Program-made: the position numbers and the translations under genes | Assembly (NCBI RefSeq): GCF_007097385.1 | Contig: NZ_VJZS01000010.1 | Location: 91,989 to 155,988, forward strand | Reading direction: 5' to 3' | DNA length: 64,000 bases | Source: Flavobacterium sp. ZT3R18 | GTDB taxonomy: Bacteria > Bacteroidota > Bacteroidia > Flavobacteriales > Flavobacteriaceae | Notes under the pieces: model-generated | The model's database searches: none | What the model was told of the DNA's origin: nothing | What the model saw: the letters and a program-made list of their open reading frames with translations, nothing else | Shown here: one piece after another, positions 18,618-26,744 of the stretch | How the letters are laid out: each line of letters opens with the position of its first letter | How positions within the stretch are numbered: the first letter of the stretch is position 1

Positions 18618-19970
18618 TTAGAGTTTTGGAAAATACAATTCGACAAGTGTCCCTTTATTTTCTTCGGAGGTAATAGAAAAAAGGATGTTATTTTGTTTTA
18701 ATACGACAGTAGTTAAGGAAAGTCCTAAACCACTTCCTTTTATATTATCACTATTTTTGCCTCTATAAAAGGCTTGATGTATGTGTTTTAGATCCTCGGG
18801 AAGGATGCCTATACCGTAATCTTGAATAGCAATTTTTAATTGTTGGTCTTTTTCTTCAAGAGTGATTTCCACTGGATTTTCATCCGAATATTTAAGGGCA
18901 TTTTCTATAAGATTGTATAGAGCGAGTTGCAACTGTGCTTCACTAGTCTTAATCTTGAGTAGTTCATGGTTTTTAATTTTAAGATGGACTTGAATTTTTT
19001 TAGAACAATAAACCAGACCCATTTTGTCGTTAATATTCCAAATTAATTCATCAATTCTGAAATACTCTTTTTCGTACTTTATAGATTTTAATCCGGAAAT
19101 CATCATTAAAGTGTTTAATATTTCCTCGATGCAATATACATTTTGGAGTGCCTCATCCACTACTTTGTGATACTCCTCGGCGGTTCTTTCTTTTTGGGCA
19201 AAAACCTCCAAATGACCCGATATAGCGGCAAGTGGTGTTTTGAACTCATGGGAAACATAATTGATAAAATTTTTTTGAATCGCAAATGTATTGGATAAAC
19301 GATGGAGTAAATTATTAAAAGTATCTATCAAATCCTGAATTTCATCATTTGAATTGGAGGACTGTATAGGTTTGTCTATAGAATCTAATTCCATTGTGTT
19401 GACTTGATTAATAATATTTGTTATCGGTTTGTAGGCAATATTTGAAAGTAAATGGCTTAAAATAAAGACAATTAACAATCCGATTACTAAAACAATAATA
19501 AGGATCAGTAATAGTTGATTCGATTGGGTTTGAAAAGGAGTAATGTCGGATTTAGTGACAACTACAAAATCACCTTGGTTATCCCGATAGAAATGGGCTG
19601 CGTAATAATAATGGTCTTTTTCAAAGCTTAACTTTTTTTGGTGTCTGGCTTTGTTCAAAAGTTGGTTGGTAATAATAATATCAGATTGCTTATCACCGTA
19701 TTGAATAAGGTTGTTTTTGTCGTATATCTGAACTTGAGTATGCTGTAAATGATCAATAAATTGTTGCTTTATTAGGCTGTGTTTTTTTTGGGAAAGTTCA
19801 TCTTTTTCTAAATAGTAAACTCCAGCTAAAACATTTGTTTTTTCCAATTCATGAAGAACTATTTTTTTTGAACTGTTATAAAATACAAAATATACAACGA
19901 TAGCCGCAACGGTAAAGGCGATACCAAAGCTTAATGAAGTAATGAGGGTTAGTTTGTCTCTTATTTTCAT
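18618..19970 (-). CDS. Sensor histidine kinase of the metal efflux cluster
   Basis: 450 residues: TM helix 1 (~10-31), periplasmic sensor loop (~32-150), TM helix 2 (~152-172), HAMP linker, HisKA with SHEFKTPLAAISGH (phospho-His 241) and an ATPase domain (NALKYSDENP, DYGIGI, GSGLGLSLT). This is the CusS/OmpR-partner kinase architecture. It starts 2 bp after the response regulator stop, so the two are translationally coupled. Its location directly upstream of the CzcC-B-A genes suggests that it senses periplasmic metal. The sensor loop has no obvious Cys cluster but contains His residues (HDHYYYAAH-like stretch near 120), which could bind metal; that is inference. Confidence 0.92.
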   Translation of the reverse strand: MKIRDKLTLITSLSFGIAFTVAAIVVYFVFYNSSKKIVLHELEKTNVLAGVYYLEKDELSQKKHSLIKQQFIDHLQHTQVQIYDKNNLIQYGDKQSDIIITNQLLNKARHQKKLSFEKDHYYYAAHFYRDNQGDFVVVTKSDITPFQTQSNQLLLILIIVLVIGLLIVFILSHLLSNIAYKPITNIINQVNTMELDSIDKPIQSSNSNDEIQDLIDTFNNLLHRLSNTFAIQKNFINYVSHEFKTPLAAISGHLEVFAQKERTAEEYHKVVDEALQNVYCIEEILNTLMMISGLKSIKYEKEYFRIDELIWNINDKMGLVYCSKKIQVHLKIKNHELLKIKTSEAQLQLALYNLIENALKYSDENPVEITLEEKDQQLKIAIQDYGIGILPEDLKHIHQAFYRGKNSDNIKGSGLGLSLTTVVLKQNNILFSITSEENKGTLVELYFPKL

Positions 19971-19972
19971 TT

Positions 19973-20647
19973 TTATTCTTTAAGCATATAGCCAGTTCCC
20001 TTTATGGTGTAGATTAATTTTTGCGAATTTTCGTCAATTTTACTTCTCAAATAGGAAATATAGACATCTACAATATTGGTGTTATTATCATAATTAATCC
20101 CCCAAACAGCGTTTAAAATTTGTGTCCTGGAAACTACTTTGTTTTTGTTTTCAAGCAAAAATAAAAGTAATTTATATTCTCTTGGCGATAAGTCTATAAT
20201 AGTGTCATCTTGCGTAACAGCGTGTTCTTCTAGGTTGACTTTTAAATTATGGCAAAAATAAATTTGTTCTTTTTTTTGATAATTAAATTTAGTACGACGG
20301 GTAAGGGCATTAATTCGGGAGATTAATTCCTGGAAATGAAAAGGTTTTACCAAATAATCATCTGCACCACTATCCAGTGCCATTATTTTATCATCGGTAG
20401 CATCAAGAGCACTTAGAATTAGAATAGGAGTGTTGTTTTTTTTGAATCGAATCATTTTTGTGAGTTGAATTCCATCAATCCCGTCCAGCATAATATCCAT
20501 TAAAATTAAATCCCATTCATTAGCTGCAATTAATTCCCGAGCGAGTTCTCCTGTAGCAGCAAGGCTTACCGAAAAATTATTTTCTTCCAGTCCTTTAATT
20601 ATAAAGTCACTAATACGACTGTCGTCCTCAACGAGAAGAATATTCAT
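19973..20647 (-). CDS. OmpR-family response regulator of the metal efflux cluster
   Basis: A 224-residue regulator with a receiver domain (acidic pair EDD at 7-9, phospho-Asp 51 in LMDIMLDG, switch Lys in LVKPF) and a C-terminal winged-helix DNA-binding domain (DLSPREYKLLLFLLENKN; VDVYISYLRSKID). Architecture and context resemble CusR/CzcR. It is the first gene of the two-component pair and lies 24 bp downstream of hutG on the same strand, so read-through from hutG is possible. It probably activates the downstream efflux genes. Confidence 0.93.
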   Translation of the reverse strand: MNILLVEDDSRISDFIIKGLEENNFSVSLAATGELARELIAANEWDLILMDIMLDGIDGIQLTKMIRFKKNNTPILILSALDATDDKIMALDSGADDYLVKPFHFQELISRINALTRRTKFNYQKKEQIYFCHNLKVNLEEHAVTQDDTIIDLSPREYKLLLFLLENKNKVVSRTQILNAVWGINYDNNTNIVDVYISYLRSKIDENSQKLIYTIKGTGYMLKE

Positions 20648-20671
20648 TTTTAGCTTTTTAGTGTTAGCGGA

Positions 20672-21712
20672 TTAAATTTTATCAGAAGTTGCGGCTTTTA
20701 TAAAATCAGTAACCAAATAGCCAATTAATTTTCCAATCAAATGATTATTTTTTTCTTCACCTAAATCGGGTGCGCCTTCGCAAATATGGAGATAGGTTGC
20801 ATTTTTGTTTTTTGCGAAATAAGTAACAAATTGGCGAAGTTCCTCAATAGAAAACCCACTTAAGGTCATGGCACTACTGGCAATGTTTGGTATGGCATCC
20901 AAATCGATTTCTATTCCGTAACTGTCATTTTTTATGAATTCTAAAGCGTTAACCATTTCCTGGTTAAAATCTTTTTCTTTTCGGATGTTTACGCTATCGT
21001 AAGTATTGTAGCGAACGCGATCTTCAATTTTCTTTATAATATCCAAAACACTTTTGGAAGTGTAGTTCTCATGCAATCCGAAAATAAAATATTTTTTCAA
21101 AAAGCCTTCCTCAAAAGCATAAGAAAAACCATTTCCGCTATGACGACCTTCAAGTATCCTAAAGTCAGAATGGGCGTCAAAATTTATGGCGTTTATGGCT
21201 TTACCTTTTGCAAGGGCAGATCCTTTGATATTTCCGTAGGCATTGTTATGACCTCCGCCTATTACGATAGGGATTTTTCCAGATTGAACAATTTTACATA
21301 TAATATGAGAAACTTCTTTATCAATTTTAACCACCAATTGGCTCAATTTAGAACGATCATCAACATCATTAAAATCTAAGTTTTCGACTTCTTTCATTTC
21401 CTGGCTAACGTCAAGTTGACCCAAAACGATAATTTGATTGCCTTTAGAAAAACGATTGTGTTGAATATTAGCGATGCTTTTGATAGCACTATCCCATGCA
21501 GATGCCGCTCCTGGTCTTCCAAAATTGGCTCTTACCCCAATGTCTTCGGGGATACCAAACAAAACGAATTTTGCATCGCATGATTTCAAGAAGGCTATAG
21601 GATCTGTATCCTTAGGTATTGTAAGCATTTTTTCGCCAAACTTTATTTCGCCACTTCTGTGGTTTGTTATTTTGGCCAGGTCGTTAATACTGAATGTGAT
21701 AAGTTTTTCCAT
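20672..21712 (-). CDS. hutG: Formimidoylglutamase (arginase/ureohydrolase family)
   Basis: The ATG at 21712 gives MEKLITFS and a 346-residue ureohydrolase; the longer frame adds 12 non-conserved residues that span the promoter region. Mn-binding motifs are visible: GGGHNNAYG, NFDAHSDF and EIDLDAI. In the hut pathway this enzyme cleaves N-formimidoyl-L-glutamate to glutamate and formamide. Arginase or agmatinase would be the alternatives; the presence of hutI ~2 kb away and the insertion pattern favour formimidoylglutamase. It is separated from hutI by two unrelated plus-strand genes. A TAnnTTTG match (TATTTTTG, 21734-21727 minus) lies only 14 bp before the start. Confidence 0.8.
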   Translation of the reverse strand: MEKLITFSINDLAKITNHRSGEIKFGEKMLTIPKDTDPIAFLKSCDAKFVLFGIPEDIGVRANFGRPGAASAWDSAIKSIANIQHNRFSKGNQIIVLGQLDVSQEMKEVENLDFNDVDDRSKLSQLVVKIDKEVSHIICKIVQSGKIPIVIGGGHNNAYGNIKGSALAKGKAINAINFDAHSDFRILEGRHSGNGFSYAFEEGFLKKYFIFGLHENYTSKSVLDIIKKIEDRVRYNTYDSVNIRKEKDFNQEMVNALEFIKNDSYGIEIDLDAIPNIASSAMTLSGFSIEELRQFVTYFAKNKNATYLHICEGAPDLGEEKNNHLIGKLIGYLVTDFIKAATSDKI

Positions 21713-21768
21713 AAAAATATATTTCCCAAAAATAATATAATTGTGCATACTTGCGTTATATATATTAT

Positions 21769-21776
21769 TAAATTTG
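21769..21776 (+). promoter_or_regulatory. Predicted -7 box of the first coiled-coil gene
   Basis: Exact TAnnTTTG match (TAAATTTG), 22 bp before the start codon at 21799. Confidence 0.5.
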
Positions 21777-21798
21777 TTTAAACAATATATATTTTAAC

Positions 21799-22674
21799 AT
21801 GGAAAATCAAAAAAGTAATTCAAGTCTAAAAGCTGTTATAGCAGTTTTAGCTATTTTATTAGTAGGAAGTCTAGTTTATATTTTCAAAATGTCCTCGGAA
21901 GTTGAATCGGTTCATACTGAAATAACAAAAACTAGTTCTGAAAAAGAATCAGTAATGAAAGATTTACAAGACTTAAAGACTACTTATGACGCTGCAATTG
22001 CAGAAAATACATCTATGTCTGAGGAATTAATTCAGGAAAGAGACAAAGTAGTAAAATTGATGGATGATCTAAAAAAATCAAATGGTGATGTTTCTAGATT
22101 TAGAGGTCAAATGAAAGCTCTTCAGGGGAATATGAAAGTTTTGATGGCTGAAAATGAAGGATTAAAAAAACAAAATACAACTTTGACTATTCAACGTGAC
22201 AGTACGGTTGTTGTTTTGGGAGAATCCAAAAAATTCAATGAAGTTTTAGTGGGACAAAATGAAGATCTAGCCAAAACAGTTGAAAAAGGATCTAAATTAT
22301 CTGTTTTGAACTTACAAACTGCAGCTTATAAATTAAAAAGCTCAGGAAAAGAAATTGCAACAGATAAAGCAAGTAGAGCTAATGTTCTTAAAATAAGCTT
22401 TACTATTGCTGAAAATTCAATTGCAAAATCAGGGGATAAAGATTATTATGTACAAGTAATGGACAGCAAAAATAATGTTTTAGGTGATGCTAAAACCATT
22501 ACTTTTGGAGACAAAGATTTGAAATATAGTTTTGTTTCTAGTGTAAAATATGAAAATAAAACAGTTCAAGTTTCTCAGGATTTAGCTGGAAAAAACTTTG
22601 AAAAAGGAATGTACACCGTAAATGTTTTCGATAAAGATCAATTGGTTTCTTCAACTAATTTCTCTTTGAGATAA
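21799..22674 (+). CDS. Membrane-anchored coiled-coil protein of unknown function (paralogue 1)
   Basis: 291 residues: a short basic N terminus, one TM helix (~11-29), a long coiled coil (~32-165, heptads rich in E/K/L, e.g. SEELIQERDKVVKLMDDLKK) and a C-terminal globular part (~170-291) of predicted beta strands (KDYYVQVMDSKNNVLGDAKTI; GMYTVNVFDKDQLVSSTNFSL). Topology should be N-in with the bulk in the periplasm. Similar proteins are sometimes labelled as chromosome-partitioning proteins because of the coiled coil, but nothing here supports that. The motif QRDST..VLG.SKK and the C-terminal end are shared with the next gene. Monocistronic, with promoter and terminator. Confidence 0.8.
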   Translation: MENQKSNSSLKAVIAVLAILLVGSLVYIFKMSSEVESVHTEITKTSSEKESVMKDLQDLKTTYDAAIAENTSMSEELIQERDKVVKLMDDLKKSNGDVSRFRGQMKALQGNMKVLMAENEGLKKQNTTLTIQRDSTVVVLGESKKFNEVLVGQNEDLAKTVEKGSKLSVLNLQTAAYKLKSSGKEIATDKASRANVLKISFTIAENSIAKSGDKDYYVQVMDSKNNVLGDAKTITFGDKDLKYSFVSSVKYENKTVQVSQDLAGKNFEKGMYTVNVFDKDQLVSSTNFSLR

Positions 22675-22696
22675 TTTTTTTTTTCTAAATTTTCAT

Positions 22697-22723
22697 AAAA
22701 GGAGCTTTTAGCTCCTTTTTTTT
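22697..22723 (+). terminator. Terminator of coiled-coil gene 1
   Basis: Perfect 10-bp arms aaaaggagct / agctcctttt with a TTT loop, then a T-run. Confidence 0.9.
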
Positions 22724-22878
22724 ATACAAAAACTTTTTTACAGCTTAAAGAGATTATAAAATAAAATTCACTATTGCTATAAAGGTGGTTGCCGTTTTAA
22801 TGATAAAATTTTATTGGAACTTCCAATCTAATGAATAATGAATAAAGAGATAATAACTTACTTATTTATTATATTTTA

Positions 22879-22903
22879 TGTGTATTTTTGTGTAAAATAC
22901 ACA
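22879..22903 (+). promoter_or_regulatory. Hairpin/operator overlapping a predicted -7 box upstream of coiled-coil gene 2
   Basis: Perfect 10-bp inverted repeat tgtgtatttt / aaaatacaca with a 5-nt spacer. An exact -7 box (TATTTTTG, 22883-22890) lies inside the left arm, so a protein binding the palindrome would cover the promoter. This is a prediction from sequence only. Confidence 0.4.
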
Positions 22904-22959
22904 AAATTATAATTTTTTGTATTTTTTTACGTTTTGTATGAAATATTAAATTGTAATTT

Positions 22960-23841
22960 ATGAAAGTTGATTATTCATCAAGGTCTCTAAAAATTGTTTG
23001 CCTTGTCTTAGTTGTAGTGTTATTAATTTCTTTATGTTGTGGTTATGTCTTTTACGATCATTACAAATCAAATTCTATTATAGTTAATATTGAAAAACAA
23101 TTAATAATAAAGGACTTAAAGAATACACAAAATAAACTTGAATTCGCTGCGGCTGAAAATAAAACATTAAACACTGAATTAGTTTTAGAAAGACAAAAAG
23201 TAAGTGCGCTTCTCGAAGAAATTGGAAACGCTAATTTTGACATATCATCTGTAATAAAATACAAAAACGAAGTTTTAAGATTGAATAAGGTTGTTCTGAA
23301 TTTGAAAAAAGAAAATAGTAAACTTTCTAAAATCAATGATAGCTACAAAAGACAAAGAGACAGTACGATACTTGTGTTGGGTAATTCAAAAAAATATAAA
23401 GATAGCTTATCAGCAATCAAAGAAAATTTATTCAAAACAATTAAAAATGGTTCTAAATTTGTAGTTTTAAATTTAAAAGTTGAGCCGTTAAATCAACAAA
23501 AAATAAAAGAAGCCGTAGTTACCTATAAAGCAAGTCAAGTAAATCTTTTGAAAGTCAGTTTTAGTATTTTAAGCAATAAATTGGATAGACCTTATTCAAA
23601 ACAATATTATATTCAAATTATAGATAAAGAGAATAATATAATTGGGTTAAATAAATCAAAGAAATTTGGAAACTCGGTATTGTATTATAGTTGTTTAACA
23701 GACGGCAGAATAGAAAAGGAAAATGAAAGTGTACCTGTTACAGAATATATATTAGGAGAAAATTTATTAAAAGGGATGTATTATATAAATATTTTTGACA
23801 AAGATGAGTTAGTTTCTAAGTCTACTTTTACATTGATATAA
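22960..23841 (+). CDS. Membrane-anchored coiled-coil protein of unknown function (paralogue 2)
   Basis: 293 residues with the same layout as its upstream neighbour: one TM helix (~11-30), coiled coil (~40-165) and a C-terminal beta-rich domain. Shared landmarks include KRQRDSTILVLGNSKKY, QYYIQIIDKENNIIGLNKSKKFG and the final GMYYINIFDKDELVSKSTFTL. Identity outside these blocks is low, so this is an old tandem duplication. The TM helix contains two cysteines. The gene has its own promoter region with a palindrome and a bidirectional terminator shared with hutI. Function unknown; a role in envelope organisation is only a guess. Confidence 0.8.
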   Translation: MKVDYSSRSLKIVCLVLVVVLLISLCCGYVFYDHYKSNSIIVNIEKQLIIKDLKNTQNKLEFAAAENKTLNTELVLERQKVSALLEEIGNANFDISSVIKYKNEVLRLNKVVLNLKKENSKLSKINDSYKRQRDSTILVLGNSKKYKDSLSAIKENLFKTIKNGSKFVVLNLKVEPLNQQKIKEAVVTYKASQVNLLKVSFSILSNKLDRPYSKQYYIQIIDKENNIIGLNKSKKFGNSVLYYSCLTDGRIEKENESVPVTEYILGENLLKGMYYINIFDKDELVSKSTFTLI

Positions 23842-23861
23842 AAATGACAAATTTTAAAATA

Positions 23862-23890
23862 AAAAAGAGGAACAGTTTGTTCCTCTTTTT
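23862..23890. terminator. Bidirectional terminator between coiled-coil gene 2 and hutI
   Basis: Perfect 13-bp arms (A-run plus gaggaaca / tgttcctc plus T-run) with a 3-nt loop, ending exactly at the hutI stop codon. Confidence 0.88.
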
Positions 23891-25128
23891 TATTTTAAAA
23901 TTTGTCCATTAAGAATTACACTATCTATTAAATTGCTGCCAAACGCATACGGCAATTGATAATAGGAGGGAATCGATTTAGTGATAATAAGATTGGCTTT
24001 TTTTCCTATTGTAATACTTCCATGCGTTTCAGAAATTCCCATAGCATAAGCGCCATTTATAGTTGCCGCATTTATGGCTTCTTCAGGAGTCATTTTCATT
24101 TTGATACAAGCGGTAGCAACCACAAAATTCATGTTTCCAGATGGAGTAGAACCTGGATTATAATCGGTTGCAAGTGCCAAAGGAAGACCTGCAGCAATCA
24201 TTTCTCTAGCTGGAGTGTATGGAATACTCAAAAAGTAAGAACAGGATGGTAAAGCCACAGGCATGGTTTCGGTATTCTTTAAGGCTTCTATGTCTTCGGG
24301 TTTCATTACTTCAAGATGGTCTACGGAAAGCGCATTGTATTTTACACCCGCTTGGATTCCGCCAATTGAATTGAATTGATTGACATGTATTTTTGGCTTT
24401 AAGCCATATTGAATCCCCGCTTCCATAATTTGTTCGGTCTCTTCGACTGTAAAATAACCAGTTTCGCAAAAGGCATCTATAAAATCGGCCAACTTATTTT
24501 TGGAAATTTCGGGAAGCATTTCGTTAATAATGCAATCAATATATCCTTTTTTATTGTCTTTGAAAGCAAGAGGGAAGGCGTGAGCTCCAAGAAAAGTAGC
24601 TTTTATGGTTATGGGGTAGTTTTGTGATAATTGCTGGATAACTCGCAGCATTTTGAGCTCTCCATCAATTGTTAGTCCATAACCCGACTTAATTTCGACA
24701 GCTCCAGTTCCCAGTCGCATTACTTCTTCGAGTCGTGCTTTCGATTGGTTATAAATCTCTTCCTCTGAGGTTTCGTTGAGTTTTTTTGCCGAATTTAAGA
24801 TTCCACCACCTCGATTTGCGATTTCCTCGTAGGTCATTCCGTTAATGCGATCTACAAACTCTTGCTCGCGATTGCCTGCATACACGATGTGAGTATGACT
24901 GTCACACCAAGAAGGTAAAATCATCTTTCCGGCAGCATCGATAGTAGTATCAACGGCAATTTTAGGTAAATTATCCATTGACCCAAAACCAGCAATCAAA
25001 TCATCTTTGATTAATAAATAGCCATTTTTTAGTGTTGGTAGTACTGCCATCTCGGCACCCGAAACTTTTAAAATAGAAGCTTCTCGAACTTGAAGTAGTT
25101 CTTTTATATTTAAGATTAATGTTGTCAT
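23890..25128 (-). CDS. hutI: Imidazolonepropionase
   Basis: A 412-residue amidohydrolase that opens 4-imidazolone-5-propanoate to N-formimidoyl-L-glutamate, the third step of histidine degradation and the substrate for HutG nearby. Metal-binding SHTHIVYAGNR is near residue 80, with VEIKSGYGLTIDGELKMLR, HVNQFNSIGG and the metal Asp in LATDYNPGS further on, all typical of HutI. Length fits the family. It follows the glutaminyl cyclotransferase gene by only 7 bp on the same strand, implying co-transcription. Confidence 0.95.
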   Translation of the reverse strand: MTTLILNIKELLQVREASILKVSGAEMAVLPTLKNGYLLIKDDLIAGFGSMDNLPKIAVDTTIDAAGKMILPSWCDSHTHIVYAGNREQEFVDRINGMTYEEIANRGGGILNSAKKLNETSEEEIYNQSKARLEEVMRLGTGAVEIKSGYGLTIDGELKMLRVIQQLSQNYPITIKATFLGAHAFPLAFKDNKKGYIDCIINEMLPEISKNKLADFIDAFCETGYFTVEETEQIMEAGIQYGLKPKIHVNQFNSIGGIQAGVKYNALSVDHLEVMKPEDIEALKNTETMPVALPSCSYFLSIPYTPAREMIAAGLPLALATDYNPGSTPSGNMNFVVATACIKMKMTPEEAINAATINGAYAMGISETHGSITIGKKANLIITKSIPSYYQLPYAFGSNLIDSVILNGQILK

Positions 25129-25135
25129 TTTATAT

Positions 25136-26185
25136 TTATTCAGAAACCGTTATTTCAAACATTTTATCCCAATTTTTACCAGTTACAAATATGGTTTTTG
25201 TTTTTGGGTTGTAGGCAATTCCGTTTAACACATCTTCTGGGGTTACTTTTAGGAATTTGCGCAAACCAGACATATCCAAAATTCCTTCAACTGATCCGTT
25301 GTTTGGGTTTACCACTGCAATAGCATCCTTTAAGAAAACATTGGTATAGATTTTGCCATTAATCCATTCCAGTTCATTTACGGCTTTAATTTTTGAACTG
25401 CCAGAGTACACATTGATGTTATCGATCATTTTTCGAGTTTTGGGATCTACTTTCCAAATCTTCTCTGTTCCATCTGTTTGATAAATATAGGTGCCATCAT
25501 TGGTCATTCCCCAACCTTCGATGTCTTTCTCAAAAGTAAAAGTTTTTTCTAGTTTTAATGTAGTAGCATTATAAATGAATCCTGTTTTATTTTTCCATGT
25601 TAATTGAAACAATTGATTGTTTATAAAAGTTATTCCTTCTCCAAAGTATTTAGAATCCAAATCGATTTGCTTGTATATCTTTCCTGTTTTGTAATCGTAT
25701 TTTCTTAAATAAGAAGCTCCTTCTTGTCCGGTACTTTCATATAAGGTGTCTTTATAAAATTCTAATCCTTCTGTAAAGGAATTCGTGTCGTGCGGAAAAG
25801 TATTTACAATTTTATAGTTTAATAATTTGGGTTGTACATTCGAAACCAATTCGACTCTTGCAGTTGCTTCTGAGTTCTCGCTACCAAAATAAACTAACGC
25901 TTTTAGGTATTGGTAGCCTAGTTTTTGATCTTTCAATTCAAATTTCAGTTGCTCTAAACCTTTTTTCGAACCTACCTTTTTATCGTTGACATAATAGATA
26001 ATACTATCAATTGTTTTAGAATTTGGGTTCAAAACACCCAAAGAAAGGGCCTCTTCGGATAGGTATTGTGTCTTAAAAGTAGAATTATCGAAGGTAAATA
26101 TAGAATTTTCACCTTTTTTTGTTGCTTCACAATTTACTAAAGTGATTCCTAATAAAATGATAAATAGGAAGTTATAATTTTTCAT
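25136..26185 (-). CDS. Glutaminyl-peptide cyclotransferase (bacterial/plant type, beta-propeller lipoprotein)
   Basis: The 349-residue protein has a lipoprotein signal (LLGITLVNCEATKK, Cys 20), an N-terminal Ig-like domain (~25-110) and a five-bladed propeller-like glutamine cyclotransferase domain (~115-349). The family hallmark FPHDTNSFTEGLEFYKDTLYESTGQEG is split here as FPHDTNSFTEG and YESTGQEGAS. These enzymes convert N-terminal Gln of peptides to pyroglutamate. It probably acts in the periplasm or on the outer membrane, where T9SS and Sec-exported proteins with N-terminal Gln (common after signal cleavage at AQ) would be substrates. First gene of a likely two-gene operon with hutI. Confidence 0.88.
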   Translation of the reverse strand: MKNYNFLFIILLGITLVNCEATKKGENSIFTFDNSTFKTQYLSEEALSLGVLNPNSKTIDSIIYYVNDKKVGSKKGLEQLKFELKDQKLGYQYLKALVYFGSENSEATARVELVSNVQPKLLNYKIVNTFPHDTNSFTEGLEFYKDTLYESTGQEGASYLRKYDYKTGKIYKQIDLDSKYFGEGITFINNQLFQLTWKNKTGFIYNATTLKLEKTFTFEKDIEGWGMTNDGTYIYQTDGTEKIWKVDPKTRKMIDNINVYSGSSKIKAVNELEWINGKIYTNVFLKDAIAVVNPNNGSVEGILDMSGLRKFLKVTPEDVLNGIAYNPKTKTIFVTGKNWDKMFEITVSE

Positions 26186-26205
26186 AGTTTTAATATTTTA
26201 AAAAG

Positions 26206-26236
26206 CCAATATACAACGATAATTTTAAGGTGCAAA
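26206..26236 (-). promoter_or_regulatory. Predicted promoter of the cyclotransferase-hutI operon
   Basis: Minus-strand TTTG (26236-26233) and TATATTGG (26213-26206, one mismatch to TAnnTTTG) separated by exactly 19 bp, 20 bp before the start codon. Confidence 0.5.
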
Positions 26237-26240
26237 GTTC

Positions 26241-26270
26241 TTGCAAAGATATAAAAAGATTGTATATTTG
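26241..26270 (+). promoter_or_regulatory. Predicted promoter of the SRP RNA gene
   Basis: TTG at 26241-26243 and an exact TAnnTTTG box (TATATTTG, 26263-26270) separated by 19 bp, ending about 5 bp before the RNA 5' end. It is divergent from the cyclotransferase promoter, with only 4 bp between the -33 elements. Confidence 0.65.
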
Positions 26271-26274
26271 CACC

Positions 26275-26367
26275 GGCAAGTCCTACACGACCAGCTCCTG
26301 CAGACTCCCCCAGGATGGGAACATAGCAAGGGTACGTGGTTGAGCGGTGCGATGTAGGTCGCTTGCC
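26275..26367 (+). ncRNA. ffs: Signal recognition particle RNA, small bacterial type (4.5S-like)
   Basis: The 93-nt sequence folds end to end: ggcaag at the 5' end pairs with cttgcc at the 3' end, next to cctaca/tgtagg. The apical part carries the conserved asymmetric loop and GGAA tetraloop (atg GGAA cat, tetraloop at 26318-26321) followed by agcaagggta, the Ffh-binding signature. A T-run follows immediately at 26369. It binds Ffh for co-translational targeting of membrane and secreted proteins. It has its own strong -7 box. Confidence 0.9.
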
Positions 26368-26396
26368 ATTTTTTTTAAAAAATTATACAAAAGTAG

Positions 26397-26420
26397 TCTT
26401 CCTTCGGGAGGATTTTTTTA
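26397..26420 (+). terminator. UUCG-tetraloop terminator downstream of the SRP RNA
   Basis: Stem tcttcc / ggagga (one G-U pair) closed by a TTCG tetraloop and followed by seven T. Together with the T-run at 26369 it gives a double stop. Confidence 0.75.
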
Positions 26421-26744
26421 TTTTTGGACGTTTCTTAAATTAGGTCTCGACTACGTTCGATTTCAATGCCATTAAGTTAAGCCGTTTTGACCGTCACTTC
26501 GAGTGATTTTGAATATTAATGCGATAGCTTTAATGTTCAAAATTGTATCGAGAAGTCTTCATAATCCAAGAGTTCTTGATACTTCGTAGAAATTTTCTAT
26601 CGCAAATTCCTACTCTTCCGATAGCTATCGGAATCGAACTGACGAATCCTTAACCTTAATGACATTGCGCTCGACTTGACAAAACTGTTTACAGTAAAAA
26701 AGACATTGACTTATAAATACAGCTATTAATCACAACACTAAACC
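26421..26744. repeat. Nested inverted-repeat element in the ffs to SDR intergenic region (non-coding)
   Basis: No ORF. The core is roughly 26436-26680. Outer arms caatgccattaagttaag (26464-26481) and cttaaccttaatgacattg (26649-26667) are near-perfect inverted repeats (one mismatch, one indel). An inner pair brackets gcgatagc: ttttgaatattaa (26508-26519 region) and ttaatgttcaaaa. A perfect 18-bp palindrome (26616-26633) sits in the right half. The layout suggests a short dispersed intergenic repeat, MITE-like in structure, but no transposase is present and no second full copy is in the window. Confidence 0.5.
26616..26633. repeat. Perfect palindrome ttccgatagctatcggaa
   Basis: An 18-bp perfect inverted repeat with core ccgatagctatcgg, which recurs at 28377-28394. 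Confidence 0.8.

Noticed and set aside
21727..21734. TAnnTTTG match as hutG promoter
   Set aside because: Exact match, but only 14 bp from the start codon and without a -33 element, so not listed as a firm promoter.
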